Origin: Phoronis australis | Taxonomy: Eukaryota > Phoronida > Phoronidae | DNA length: 60,000 bases | Direction: 5' to 3' | Assembly (NCBI GenBank): GCA_002633005.1 | Contig: NMRA01000245.1 | Coordinates: forward strand, 431,773 to 491,772 | Shown: one piece after another, positions 31,101 to 42,157 of the stretch | Position numbering within the stretch: position 1 is the first letter of the stretch | Layout of the letters: the number at the start of each line of letters is the position of its first letter | The notes under the pieces: generated by a model | What the model saw: only the letters and a program-made list of their open reading frames with translations | Database searches by the model: none | What the model was told of the DNA's origin: nothing | Position numbers and translations under genes: made by a program

Positions 31101-34100
31101 TGCAAAGACTGACAATATAAGCATAACTGCTCGTAACGCGAGTAAAACTTTATTCAAAAGTGCAAAGACTCGGACAATATACACATAACTTCTGGTAATT
31201 ATTCAACAATTGGGATGTGGGAACGTCAGACCAAATCTCTGTCTTCAAGTCTCAAGTCATTTTTCATCGTTTGGCTGAATGCCAACCCAGAATGTACACT
31301 ACAAAGAGCAAATAGCTACCGCAAATATTACTGACTATTTCCAGAAATCTATGTGATGTGATACTTATTTGCAGCGATTTCTTCAATATTTTATTGTCTA
31401 ATGTAATTTACAGGAGATGCTCAACACGCGTTTGGTTACAGCGGAGAAACTGGTAAGTTGCTATGTTTACCCAACACGGAGTAACCATTGTCACAGCACC
31501 ATCTATACGGAAACAAGGCCCTGAAAATGATGATGGACGTCACACTTGGAATTCCGTTGTGGGTATCAGTGTGCATGTCTTGCCTTAGATGTTTGTTGTA
31601 TAGACAAAAACTTGTGTGGAATGCATCGACTTATGATAAAAATTCTCCAATTAAGGACAGTCTCTAGAATTTGAGACACAGAAGTTCCCAAAAAAAATCA
31701 AATTTTCTTGACTTTGGTGTAAAAGATACTAATCGGACAACGTGTTTTCAATCTACAAATTGGGTAATTTTGTCATCATTCCAGTGATTTTTGGATTGGC
31801 TACTCCTAGAATTTGGGACAAGCTCCGACCTTGAGCAAGTAAACTTTTCACTGTCTCAAATTAGAGAATTTGTTGTTTCATGTGTTCCCGTTGTTGCAAC
31901 AGCAAACCATAAAGGCATTTCTAACTAGATGGAGCTGCATACTGATGCATTTCTTAACATCATCAAATCAACGTGCTATTTTCAAACCAATCCAAATGTC
32001 CGAATTTTACTTCGTTGGGTAAAACAAATGGGGGGCAGGCAGGTCCACGACCAGAGGGGATCTAAGCTGCACTTGCTTGATATTTTCTTGAAATTTTCTG
32101 ATACAGGTAAATTTCAATTGTGAGTCAGGAGTGTTATTGTGCACAATGCTTTTTGGATGATCAAGTTACTAGTTAACATGCAAAAATGCCTGATAAAACC
32201 CCCATGGTTTAGGTGTTACATTTCAAATACTGCATCTTTTGTTCAAACTCATTACACAAATGTCACTATAACAAAATACAACATTACGTAATTCATGCTG
32301 AATCCAGGAACAAGTTCAGAGGGAGTGGCCATATTCAGATGCAATCGGCACTTCATAGTCCTTCACGATAACAAGTCAAAAAGCAGAAACCAAGGAGGGA
32401 GGGCTAGGGGCGAGGGGGGAAGGTGTCCAGTCCTCTCATGGCCTAATCTAGTGTTTACAGACCTTGCCAGACAAAGACTAGGCTTGGCAAGGTGCTTTTC
32501 TACCGAAGCCAAACAGCAAGTCAAGCTTATTCATAAAGGTATACAAAGAGTTCACTAAGCATGTCGGTCTTTGTTAGAAATTATTGGGCATGTAAAGATT
32601 TCCATCTCATTAGGTTTATTGCTTTGGAAACAAAGGTACGGTAATGCTCTGTCTGCAGGTGTCTGGGTGAGTGGGGTGTAATTTTTAAATGCAACATATA
32701 AGTCATTTGGTGGGGTACCTGATCACTCACTGATTCATACTATTTCAGGTCCCAACAACTGGAGCAAAAAGTACTCTACAACATGTGCTGGATTCAGTCA
32801 ATCACCAATCGATATTCTACCGTTATATACAGAGTACAACTCTAAACTGACGCCTCTCTATGTGTCCAACAGAACACCAAAGAACAACTGGCAGTTTTTG
32901 CTCAGTAACACTGGGAATACAGGTATATAGCTGAGAAATACACGGCACTTACAGACATTAAAGTTTTACATCTCTTTAAGTTCCTAACATTTACCAAGCC
33001 AAACAATTCAGGTAGGGCCTTATTGATAAGTCTGTCCATTTCTAAGCCTAATATCTACAAAACAGTAGAAATCTAAGAAACCGCGCAACCTCGTTTTGGA
33101 AATCAGGCACATTTTTGTGTCTCTCATTTATGTCGGGAAGGCGATCATTTTCAGATCACGCATCCACGGGTATTTGTCCAATTTATCCAACTTTTTCATG
33201 TCAGAGTTGCAGCCCACAGCACAGCAGTAATATTTCGGAGGCATTGGAAGGACAAATAGAGTGATGCAATGGAGAAAAACTTGTAAAGGGAATCGGACAA
33301 CAACAAATAACATGTGAAACTCCAATGGCACGAAAATGAGGCAGCAAATGTGCTTGCGCTGACCGATGTTTACTGTATTGTGAGTAAATACAGCGAAATT
33401 CGAGAGTTGCTGTGTAACCTGGGACGGTCGTAGTAGTCCATTTTAAATTAATTTGAAATAAATCGGTCCAGCGCCATTTCTTTAGTTTGTTGTGGTCAAC
33501 AAATTTCATCATACAAACAACATTACTGATGTTTCAACACCATTAACCTTCATTTCATCTTTCTTAATCCTCAGCCATGGTAGAGCTTGATGGAGACTTG
33601 ATCCTCAGTGGGGGAAACCTACCCAGCAAATTCAAGGTGGTTCAGTTCCACTTTCATTGGGGTTCCACCAATGACCATGGCTCAGAACATCTCATAGATG
33701 GCAAAGCAGCCCCACTGGAGGTATGTACAGCTGTTAGGTAATTCAATACATGAACAATTGTCTTGTCTAAATGAACTTTTATTTTCTATTCCAACTATGC
33801 TAAAAACTGTTAAATTAGTAAAAGAAATTGGTAAAAAACAATTTTGTACTTTTTGTTTCATGAAGAAGTTGGATAAGTTTGTGCATTGCAAGAAAAATCT
33901 TGTGCGTAAATGAAACTGTACATGAACATGAGAAAAACAACGCTACTTTTGATGGTGCACTGCTAGTGGTTTGAGTCCCCCCTTTTTCAGACAAGGCACT
34001 TCTGTAATTAGAATGATAACTTTCTAACTTTAATTTACACACATGCAAAAGGGTCAGTAAGAGGCATTATACAATTTATGGCAAAGAATGACCATATTTT

Positions 34101-37100
34101 TACTAACATCAATTTTCTCTAAAAAGCAACAACATTTTGGGTCATTGGTGATGAAACAAACAATAGCTACTGGCACAAATGACAGACTGCTGTCTGAATA
34201 AAACGCAAGCACAAAAATCACTTTTAATCGGAGAAAGGAACATTAGTCGACCAATTTTACAGCACTAAGTGGTATAATTAAATTTTTTGCCTCTTGGACT
34301 TAACGCGGCTTCACAGCCGTTTCAAATGACATTTCCAAGAAATCACAAGATTTCCTGAAAACTGCTAGTTGGCTGAACAAGGTGTAACAGTAAACTGAAT
34401 GGAAAGAACTGAGAATGATTAATGCAAAATGCATGATTTACCAGATTATTAACCAACAGTATACGCTCTAAGGCAAGCGTATTGAATGATTGGGAAGAGA
34501 TTCATGATTATGCTGGTAAATGAATTAAAGGTCTAAATGCACTCACATGCATAAATATTTCACTAGTGATGAATGTCTCAATTATAGACTTAGTCACCAA
34601 ATTTTGAACTATTAAAAAATCATGAGCACTTTTGAACTGTAAGCACATTAAATAAACATCAAAATCTCAACAAATACCAATGAACTGTAATCCTTTGAGG
34701 AGACACTGAGGAGTGCAACCGGAACAAAACAAGCAGTTGTGGTCGACTTCACTGAACCAGAACGATTTTTTATGATTAAGTGACCACCCTGATTTATACA
34801 AAATGGTTAAACTTTCAGGCAAAATGATCCAGAGATAAAAGCTTCAATGTTTTTTAAGAAATAGAAACTGTATCAAAACTGAAACAAGGGCAGAACAAAG
34901 CAATGTATACGCAATGGTATATGAATTACGACGGTACTCTCCAGAAGAGAACAAAATTAATTTAAAGCGAAGCACTGATATTTAACTAGCATTGTCACTT
35001 GCAACTGAGAGTAACCATGGGTCAGTTCAAAGCATTAACTGCATTAAAAGGAGTGATCTACAAATTACAATACCAGAGAATGGTGAAAACGAAAAAATGT
35101 AACGTGCAGAGCCTGAACAGTTTTTTGAAGGGAAGGTGAAAAGGCTATTCCGAAAGGTATGGAATTATTACACTATAACGATTGATTTTCACTTCCAGAG
35201 GTACAAAACAGCATTAGTTCTAAAAATTGTAAGAAAGTTTGGTGAATTTGCAGCTGCTGGACTGTCAGGTTGGTTTCTCATGCTCGAGAGATTTTGTAAA
35301 GTCAACTATAACAAAAACTCCCCGAAAGTTTGATGAAAGCTGAAACTCACATTTATCACTTTTCCCCGTATCCCCTTCAAATACAAAAAGTTAGATCATA
35401 CAACTACCAAAATGGGTGGACAAAACCTCAAAGGTACTGCACTTTATAAAGAGGGGATTCGTTCACAATGGCAATGCACACACCTAGACCTGCATTTCAA
35501 CCTTCAGCTTGTAAAACAAAACAAATTAGTCATTATAGTGACTCCATTACTGTTACCAACAAGAACATTGAAACCATCGATGACTCAAGAAACGCTTCAG
35601 AATTTACTCGGGTTAGCCAACCTTAAAATTGCAAATTCGAAACTGGCTCTTGTACGCATTGTCAGTGATTTGAGCTCCTGGCGTATTCAACAACAATTTG
35701 AAATGGAATGAGAGAAGCAATGTTTTTAAACTCAAAGTGCTTCAGTTAACAATTCAACATTGATTTCTATACAGGGACAAAAAGCCCATTTAACAAGCTG
35801 CATGAGTTTAGGTATCCTGCTGACTGACACGTGGTATAGTACAACTAATTAAATACCTAGTACATAACCTGGCGGCATTAATTGAAAGGACACAATGGCA
35901 TAACTTTAGTATGCAACCGGACCACCTTTTCAATTCGTGGAGAAAAATAATTCAAAACTTGTGACTTTTGAATGTTTTTCAATAAGATTCATATAATGAG
36001 AAAATTGTTGAGACCCTTTTATAAACCACTTGCCCTGTCCAATTAAGCTGAGCACAGCCATAGTTTACCAGCTGGCTAGATGCTGTGCATGTGATCTGAG
36101 CCATGAATAATGAAGTGTATGACAAATAGGATAGTGATGACATCCTGATGGGATGGTGAAAGGTCCCTCAATCGCAAATTTGCAAGATCCACGTTCAATA
36201 GCCGGCCTGGGAATAATCATTAAAATTCTACCATTCAATATATTGATTGGAAATTAAATAAGCCCCATGACAGGATAGCAAACATGTCACGCACATCTCT
36301 ATAGATCACGTCGACTGTCACACCCTTGAAGTTAGTCTGTCATTAATCATGATGTTGTTCCCATAGGCCGCAACTCTCACTCACCTACGTCAATATTGAT
36401 GTACGATGAAAATTCTCCAGTTTCGGACACTTAAATTCCATTCAAGCTAAATTTGGAAGTGGGTAGTTTTGGCAGTCATCATATTTCCCACATATCGGAC
36501 ACTGCATTCTGTATCAACAAAGTTGGAGAAAAAATCGACGAAAATAGCTGGCAATGCAAAATTCGTCTTCCTTGTGATTCTTAAATTTGGTACGACCAGT
36601 TCTGCCTATTTCTAAAACTCAACTTAAGCTCCGATCTTTAGCAAATTAATTTCTCACTGTCCCAAACTGGAGAATTTTCAATGTCACAAAATGTTGAAGT
36701 GAATAATATAATAAATTTCAGACTGCCTTAAACAGTCAAAGTAAATTTTAAAGGTTAAAATCATCACATCCTAAAATTTCCGGGAAATTTGTCGTGTGAC
36801 CTGAACTCCTCGCTTGAAAAGAACAATGAATTTGACAAGACGTGACTGATTGTGGAACTGAGACGCTGAATAGGATGTTGGTTCCTCATCCGTTATACCT
36901 GTAGACAAAATCCTCCAATCATGGAGTGGTTCCATCCACACACAGTTGTACCATTCCCCTGGACTGTTAAAACCAAGAAATTTCCAAAATCAGGATCTGA
37001 TCTAGAATCGCGTCCAATTAAACTTGACAAACAAGCATATTGTGTTGGTAAGCGGGTCTAAGCTTACAGTCACACAAAGGAATCAGCAGTTGAAAATTAA

Positions 37101-40100
37101 GTCTAATTTCTCTAAAAGCCAACCGTTTTTTTCATTCAAAGCTTTTTGGTGATAGTACTTCATAAAAATCATATTTTTCACGACATTGGTTGAATGTCAT
37201 GTGGAAATAATATTTTTTAAATATCGGTTATCGTCAGGTGTGTTGTTTACAACGCAATTGCTGGCTTACTCGAATTTATCAGATGAATGCAGACAATGAG
37301 AGAACTGGACTATGTAAACATTGGTTTTCCAACTTTCTCTCCTTGCTATCATCACTGTCAAACTGATAACGACATGGCTGTATCCCAAGTTCCCAATCTG
37401 AAAAATCGGAAACTCACCCCACAGCGTGGCAGCGTAACGAACTAGTGAACTGCTCAGATAGAGGCTCCTTAACCCACTGTCAGATTCACGTTTGTGTCGA
37501 CTATTAATGATGCGAAACCTTGTTGTGTTCTATTTTAGTGAGTTGGTTTTGGAACAACACCACAAAGAGAAAAAACCCTGAACAATTAATAAAACAGCCC
37601 CCCCTCGGAGTCTGAGTTATCCTTAAAGTTGCATGTCATTTCAGATGCACGTCGTGTCCTATGACTACATCCAGTACAAGTCACTTGAGGAAGCAGCACG
37701 GTTCAAGAATGCTTTAGCAGTACTTGCAATACAGTTCCAGGTGGAGAGACTAATTTAGATTTAAGCCCCTCATCAAACTGAAATTGGTCTTGTCTCGTTT
37801 CTTACTGAGTTTAGAAGTCATCTATGGACATTGGAAGAAATGACAGTTCCTTATTTCTCAGATCAAGGTCATGAAATTTCAGGTCATAAAATTTCGGGTC
37901 ATGTCATGAGCTTTGTTTGAAGATTCAACAATCAATGCCATTCATTTCTAAGCTCAGGAATAACTGGAGACAATTTTCATAACGATAAGTGGCCTAAACA
38001 AAATTTTTTTGACAGAACGCAGGTGTTTAATACCGCTTTTACAAATAATGTGCTATTTAATTCTGATTATAACCAAATTTTTTTGAGCAAGCATATCATG
38101 AAAGTTTAGAGTAAACTTCATTTATCATTTTATTACACGATTGATACGGTAAAGTGTCCATAATTTCAAACAAAATAATGGCCAAAATTGTCACTTTTAT
38201 TTTTTTAAACGCTCACTGTACTGCCAAAACAGTTGAAAATTCCAGTGGTAACATGCATGAAGAAGTATATTGTCATAAACAGTGACTTGATACAACTACA
38301 GTAATTTTCACTTATTTCACTACACAACATGGTGGACAAGTGAAATTTTAGATTGTCAAATTTCTTCACAAAAATAAAGATTAAGAAAATTTTAGTCTAT
38401 TAGTAGCATGGTGTGTAGATGTCATAAAACAGCATTTGACAAAACTTCCATTATTTTTAACAAAGTAATCAACCTTAATTGGAAAATGGAAAATGACAAT
38501 TTTGGCAATTATTTCTGCGCAAAATAAGTGGAAAATTACCACAGACATTGAATCGTGCTGATCAGTTTGTTATTTTCATGGAAACGTAATTTCAAGGCCA
38601 TGAGTGCTTGATAGCAGATGACATCGCAATACAAATATTCAGAATATTAATGAAGAATGGGTGATGACTTATCATAATGAAACCTTACATATTTTCAGAT
38701 AAGCAGAAAAAACAACACAAGTCTGCAGAAGATAACGGATAATCTGCGTGAGATAAAGTGGGCAAATCGACGTAGGTAACCGTTCTGTTATCTACGAGTC
38801 ATTTATAATGTTGCACAACAGATCTATGCAATGATATTGCAGCATACTGCATTATCTGAAAAGAGCCCAAATCTGAATAATGAGAAGTTTCCCCCCCGTT
38901 AAAAGTCTAATGACCAATGAAAAGTTTCGTTTCATCACCACTGTCATGGAATAACCCACACAGTTAATAAACACACGAGAAATTGTAAAGTGATGGAAGC
39001 AAAAATCGACACCACATGAATCTGTCATTAACATTGACTACCCACTTGGATCAACTCATTATCCATTGACTTCAGACAACTCACTTTCATATCTTTTGTG
39101 TTGCTTATAGCTCAAGTTTAATTGGGAGAAGATAATTGAGCCAGACTACTGTCCCTGTCAGCAGCTGAAGTTAACTTAATTTTGACATGCATAAACAAAT
39201 TTTTATGATTCGAATACCGGTTTTGTTAACTTTTTTGTGTTCTACGTATATCATTAGTTTTTAAATTTTGTAATTTTTCAAAAGGCTGTTTGATAGGCAT
39301 ATTTGTTTATTACATTTTTTCACCTTGCTCTCCATGCTCAACCATGCCTGTGAACACAGTATGAAAGATAATCACTGAGCGATTTTAAGTCCATATCCCT
39401 CAGGCCTTGTGGTAGTGGCCAGGGTATCTGGACCTCGCATGTTCATTACCAGACATAAAAGTCAGTGTAATTAACAAATCCATGTAATAAAACCTCTGCT
39501 CACAGAGATCTGATTGAACTGCAGACTCATGGCTAAACCAGCTTAGTAAAAGGGATGATATTTTAGAGAAGTTAGATTCAAATGTCCTTAGTTGGTGATA
39601 ATAATAACAAAAGTATTAGCAATGAAAACCATACTGCAATATGACCAGGATGCAATGTTATGAACTTCGGGGACTCAACTGGACTCCTTGATTTTACCGA
39701 TTTAGAACAGGCTCAAGTCTATGACATGAGAGAAAGTGAAAACAAATAAATTACTAATCAGTTTGGCAACTGTTATCTCAACATGATCAGCTGAATAGGA
39801 AGGTCATGAAAAACTTGCAGTTTGCTCAGGAATCTCTCAACTCTCTCAAGTAGGGAGCCGGCTACAAGAGAAAATCTATCGCAGCAAAAGTGTGTTATGA
39901 ATATTGATATTGGTACACCAATAAACATAATATACTAGTACAGATGGAGACATCTTTTGGATTGAAAAGACAATTACCCCTAACCTTTCTATATTGCCAC
40001 TACAGATAACCATACAATATAAATGCAAATCCATCAAGGCATGCTGGTCCCTACATCAAGCTATTGCATATTCAAGGCTAAAAATTCATTGATACATACT

Positions 40101-42031
40101 TACGAGGAATTAAGTGATCACACTGACGTAACCGAATAATGTTTGTTGATTGTTTTGCATTAAAAATGACTGTTGAATGACCAGATGAAAAAGATATCTT
40201 TCTTATAATGTAGTTGGTTGATTCTTTGCCCATTCCGAGCATTTCCCGAATCTCATCGTAATGTTAAGCTCTGCCTCGGTTATTATCATATTTTTGGGGT
40301 CTGAAAACCAACATATTGCCTTGGTGCAAGTCAATAGTTGTACTACTATCATCTATAGCAAACATAGCACTGAATCTAAACATGTGTTTGCTCTGATTTG
40401 ACCTGAATTCTTTATTAGTATGACCTGATGTGTTATTGAACGCACTGTTTGTCTGTTGTTTAGGCGAAAAGTTGGTTCTCCCCTATCTAACCTTGGAAGA
40501 CATCATCCCGTCAGCAAGAAAAGCCTATTACCGCTACCATGGGTCGCTGACATCACCACCATGCACTGAGAATGTCATTTGGACTGTGCTTAAGAACAAG
40601 GAAAAGATCTCACAGAAACAGGTACCTAAAATACTAAAAAAGGAACTAAAAACCTGTTTTGCTGATAGCACCAAAACAAAACGTTTTTAGTTCTTCTAAG
40701 TGATGGCCACATCACTCAAGTAAAGCACACTTTTATGGGCCTTTCATACTAATGTTGATGTTTTGAGGCGTTGCGGTCAGTATGAACGCTTAACTTCAGT
40801 CCTGGATCGAAGTTAACAGCGCCAGTTAACTTCGCACTAAACGGGTGGATTTAAGAGCGGAGCATCGATGCTGCGGTGCAGTATGAACGGTCAACTTCGG
40901 TCCGATTGAAGTTATCACCAGGTGCTACTGTTATCGTCAACAGTTACAGGGTAGTGTCATCGCTAATAGTTGTGTATATTTTGCACTAATTATCACCAAT
41001 CAAATTAAAAATAAGTTTTATGTCAATTAGCACACGTAAATGTTCCCAAATTGTCACATTAAAAAATCTTAGCGTGCAGCGCTACCTTGCGATTACTTCG
41101 ATGGCAACAGCGTCACCTACCATTTACTTTGATCTCGGTTAACTACTGAAGCCAGTATGAATGGTTTAGTTAACTTCGCAGTTTACGTCGACGCTTCGCT
41201 CAGACGGGAGTTTAAGTCAGTATGAAAGGCCTATATTGCGTCAGGCAATGAAATGGACCACAACTGTTGATAGATAACAAGCCAAAAACCTTGGTCACCC
41301 AAACTTTACTCCAAACTTTTGAGGATGTATGAAGGTTACATTGTGCTAGTTTGAATAAAAAAACCTAGTACTATCATGACAGAGGGGCTTGATATACCTT
41401 TTTAACTCATGAACAATAAAGGCGGTCACATTTTGTCTCCAGAAAATATCAAACACAACAATTTCTTTAAAACTATTAAAATGACAATTTATGTGTCAGA
41501 CAAAACGTTTCTTCTTTTAAATCCAAACAGTTTTTGTGAAACGAAAATATTGCTCTTGTGATTCTGGTTCAAGATACTAAGCAAAATCTTTGAAAATCAG
41601 GAGGTTAAGTAAAAACATGTAATGCACTACACAAAGGTTCATTTCAATAACAATAACTAAGATACTGAGCAGAAATAAGAAAACAGTCCCTATTTGAAGA
41701 CAAGCAAAACAACAGCCACCAGTCAGTAAAACACTATAGATTATATTGTCAAGTGCTAAAGGTGAAAATGACTAAAAAAACTCTCCTACAGTTACAGATG
41801 TTCCGGCAACTGGCAAGAATGGACGACACAAATCTCACTGATAACTTCCGTCCACCTCAAGAGCTAAATGGACGGACCGTGTTCACCAGTTTTGAAATAG
41901 ACAAGAGACTCTGGCAACCGCTGGCAAAGAGCATTGAAAAGGCGTCAAACGCTGGCGCAAGAACGAGGCCACATAAACTCTTAATGAGTGGTTGGCTTTT
42001 GCCAGTTGTAATGCGTACTGTTTTCACGTGA
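25056..42031 (+). CDS. Secreted alpha-carbonic anhydrase, complete, 8 exons
   Basis: Alpha-carbonic anhydrases reversibly hydrate CO2 at a zinc centre. Eight plus-strand exons (25056-25128, 31414-31452, 32749-32922, 33575-33720, 37645-37740, 38699-38771, 40464-40621, 41792-42031) join in phase to 999 nt, 332 residues plus stop. The order is a signal peptide (about residues 1-25), FGYSGETGPNNW, QSPIDI, FHFHWGS (zinc His94 and His96), GSEHLIDG (Glu106), EMHVV (His119) and GSLTSPPC (Thr199). The Cys before FSQSPID and the Cys in SPPC fit the extracellular-isoform disulfide. Sequons NRT, NNT and NLT fit secretion. The proton-shuttle position 64 reads Asn (SNTGNT). The C-terminus ends in a weakly hydrophobic stretch that could be a GPI signal. 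An identical exon 1 lies at 21372-21444. Paralogue assignment (CA4, CA12 or CA15 type) is not resolved. Confidence 0.93.
25918..31413. other. Intron 1 of carbonic anhydrase
   Basis: A 6.3-kb intron counting from 25129. It contains diverged MITE-like copies (27420-28060, about 28735-28850). Short ORFs at 26225 and 30820 have no support. Confidence 0.6.
27420..28060. repeat. Diverged copies of the GAAAATTCTCC family
   Basis: Two consecutive pieces share the strings CTCCAGTTTGGGGCA, GGACACTGTTTTGTATCAACA and GACCTTCAATTGCGCAAATTAATTT with 36408-36679. Exact ends are unclear. Confidence 0.45.
31414..31452 (+). CDS. Carbonic anhydrase exon 2
   Basis: 39 nt, acceptor aatttacag, donor ACTG|GTAAGT. 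It encodes DAQHAFGYSGET with split Gly codons at both ends. The FGYSGE motif is the usual start of the mature alpha-CA domain. Confidence 0.93.
31637..31871. mobile_element. Second copy of the GAAAATTCTCC MITE-like family
   Basis: The ends AAAAATTCTCCAATT and AATTAGAGAATTT are inverted, and the interior shares TTGGGACA and CAAGCTCCGACCTT(G/T)AGCAA-type strings with 36408-36679. Confidence 0.6.
32749..32922 (+). CDS. Carbonic anhydrase exon 3
   Basis: 174 nt, acceptor ctatttcag, donor ACAG|GTATAT. It encodes PNNWSKKYSTTCAGFSQSPI and on to NWQFLLSNTGNT. It contains the QSPID motif, one Cys of the predicted disulfide and an NRT sequon. The residue at the His64 position is Asn. Confidence 0.95.
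33128..33244 (-). pseudogene. THAP-like exon fragment in a carbonic anhydrase intron
   Basis: An ORF of 38 codons plus stop starting MPPKYYCCAVGCNSDMKK and ending LKMIAFPT, resembling the N-terminus of a THAP zinc finger (C-x3-C, later an FP). It lies antisense in the intron between carbonic anhydrase exons 3 and 4 and is probably a transposase remnant. No terminal repeats were found around it. Confidence 0.5.
33575..33720 (+). CDS. Carbonic anhydrase exon 4 (zinc ligands)
   Basis: 146 nt, acceptor taatcctcag, donor CTGGAG|GTATGT. It encodes AMVELDGDLILSGG and then VVQFHFHWGSTNDHGSEHLI. The first two zinc-binding His residues (FHFHWG) and the Glu106 of GSEH are present. Confidence 0.97.
33721..37644. 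other. Intron 4 of carbonic anhydrase
   Basis: It holds the MITE-like element at 36408-36679. The part around 35410-35480 shares CTCAAA(A)G...GTACTTTA(C/T)A(A)AGAG-type strings with about 54585-54625, so both may be remnants of one repeat. Confidence 0.5.
36408..36679. mobile_element. AT-rich MITE-like element (GAAAATTCTCCAGTTT family)
   Basis: The ends GAAAATTCTCCAGTTT and AAACTGGAGAATTTTC are perfectly inverted over 16 bp, 272 bp apart. Related copies occur at 31637-31871, about 27420-28060 (two pieces) and about 28735-28850. All lie in carbonic anhydrase introns and none codes. Confidence 0.7.
37645..37740 (+). CDS. Carbonic anhydrase exon 5 (third zinc ligand)
   Basis: 96 nt, 32 whole codons, acceptor atgtcatttcag, donor TTCCAG|GTGGAG. 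It begins MHVVSYDY, supplying zinc-ligand His119, and ends NALAVLAIQFQ, matching the family LAVLAV(L/F) strand. Confidence 0.93.
38330..38545. repeat. Interspersed repeat 'ATAAAGAT-AAGAAAA' family
   Basis: It shares ATAAAGAT(T/G)AAGAAAA, TTTTAGTCTATTA, TAGCATGG and CAATTTTGGCAA(T/C)TATTT with 44175-44370 and 45560-45775 (the latter pair inside the 1.38-kb repeat). Looser relatives occur near 2450-2560 and, in part, at 3185-3275 and 11265-11355. Non-coding. Confidence 0.5.
38699..38771 (+). CDS. Carbonic anhydrase exon 6
   Basis: 73 nt, acceptor atattttcag. It encodes NNTSLQKITDNLREIKW, fitting the family pattern N-P-x4-I-x3-L-x2-(V/I)-K. The donor is taken as C|GTAGGT at 38772 because only this leaves one base and keeps the next exon in the conserved frame. 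The neighbouring AG|GTAACC donor would shift it. With this exon the total CDS is exactly 999 nt. Confidence 0.8.
40464..40621 (+). CDS. Carbonic anhydrase exon 7 (active-site Thr199)
   Basis: 158 nt, acceptor gttgtttag, donor AAACAG|GTACCT. It encodes EKLVLPYLTLEDIIP and AYYRYHGSLTSPPCTENVIW. Thr199 (SLT) and the second disulfide Cys (PPC) are present. Confidence 0.96.
40738..41231. mobile_element. Miniature inverted-repeat element, about 494 bp
   Basis: The terminal inverted repeats GGCCTTTCATACT (40738-40750) and AGTATGAAAGGCC (41219-41231) are perfect over 13 bp. Internally, motifs of the type CAGTATGAAC and GTTAACTTCG recur in both orientations. It lies in the intron between carbonic anhydrase exons 7 and 8. 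TAT occurs on both sides (one base further out on the left), which may be a 3-bp target duplication as in PIF/Harbinger elements. It has no coding capacity. Confidence 0.75.
41792..42031 (+). CDS. Carbonic anhydrase exon 8 and stop
   Basis: 240 nt including TGA at 42029-42031. The acceptor is ctcctacag, chosen over a second AG 6 nt later because it yields KQLQMFRQL, matching the family QLxxFR. It encodes DNFRPPQELNGR, the family N(F/W)RPxQ-x-L motif, then a basic spacer and a short hydrophobic end (LLMSGWLLPVVM) compatible with a weak GPI-attachment signal. Confidence 0.92.
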   Translation, partial: LQMFRQLARMDDTNLTDNFRPPQELNGRTVFTSFEIDKRLWQPLAKSIEKASNAGARTRPHKLLMSGWLLPVVMRTVFT

Positions 42032-42151
42032 CCTTCTGACTTCTTACTTGTTTTTCTATATTCAGATTTTTCTACATTTTATATATTTATGACTAGGGAC
42101 AGATTGCATTACTCAAACGATTAACCAGTGTTCAGACTGATTTGACTAAAC

Positions 42152-42157
42152 AATAAA
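42152..42157 (+). terminator. Polyadenylation signal AATAAA of the carbonic anhydrase gene
   Basis: AATAAA lies 121 bp downstream of the carbonic anhydrase stop codon. It is a canonical hexamer at a plausible distance; cleavage is not shown. Confidence 0.55.

Noticed and set aside
38772-38777. Stronger donor AG|GTAACC for carbonic anhydrase exon 6
   Set aside because: It would leave two bases and put exon 7 out of the conserved frame; the adjacent GTAGGT donor restores it.
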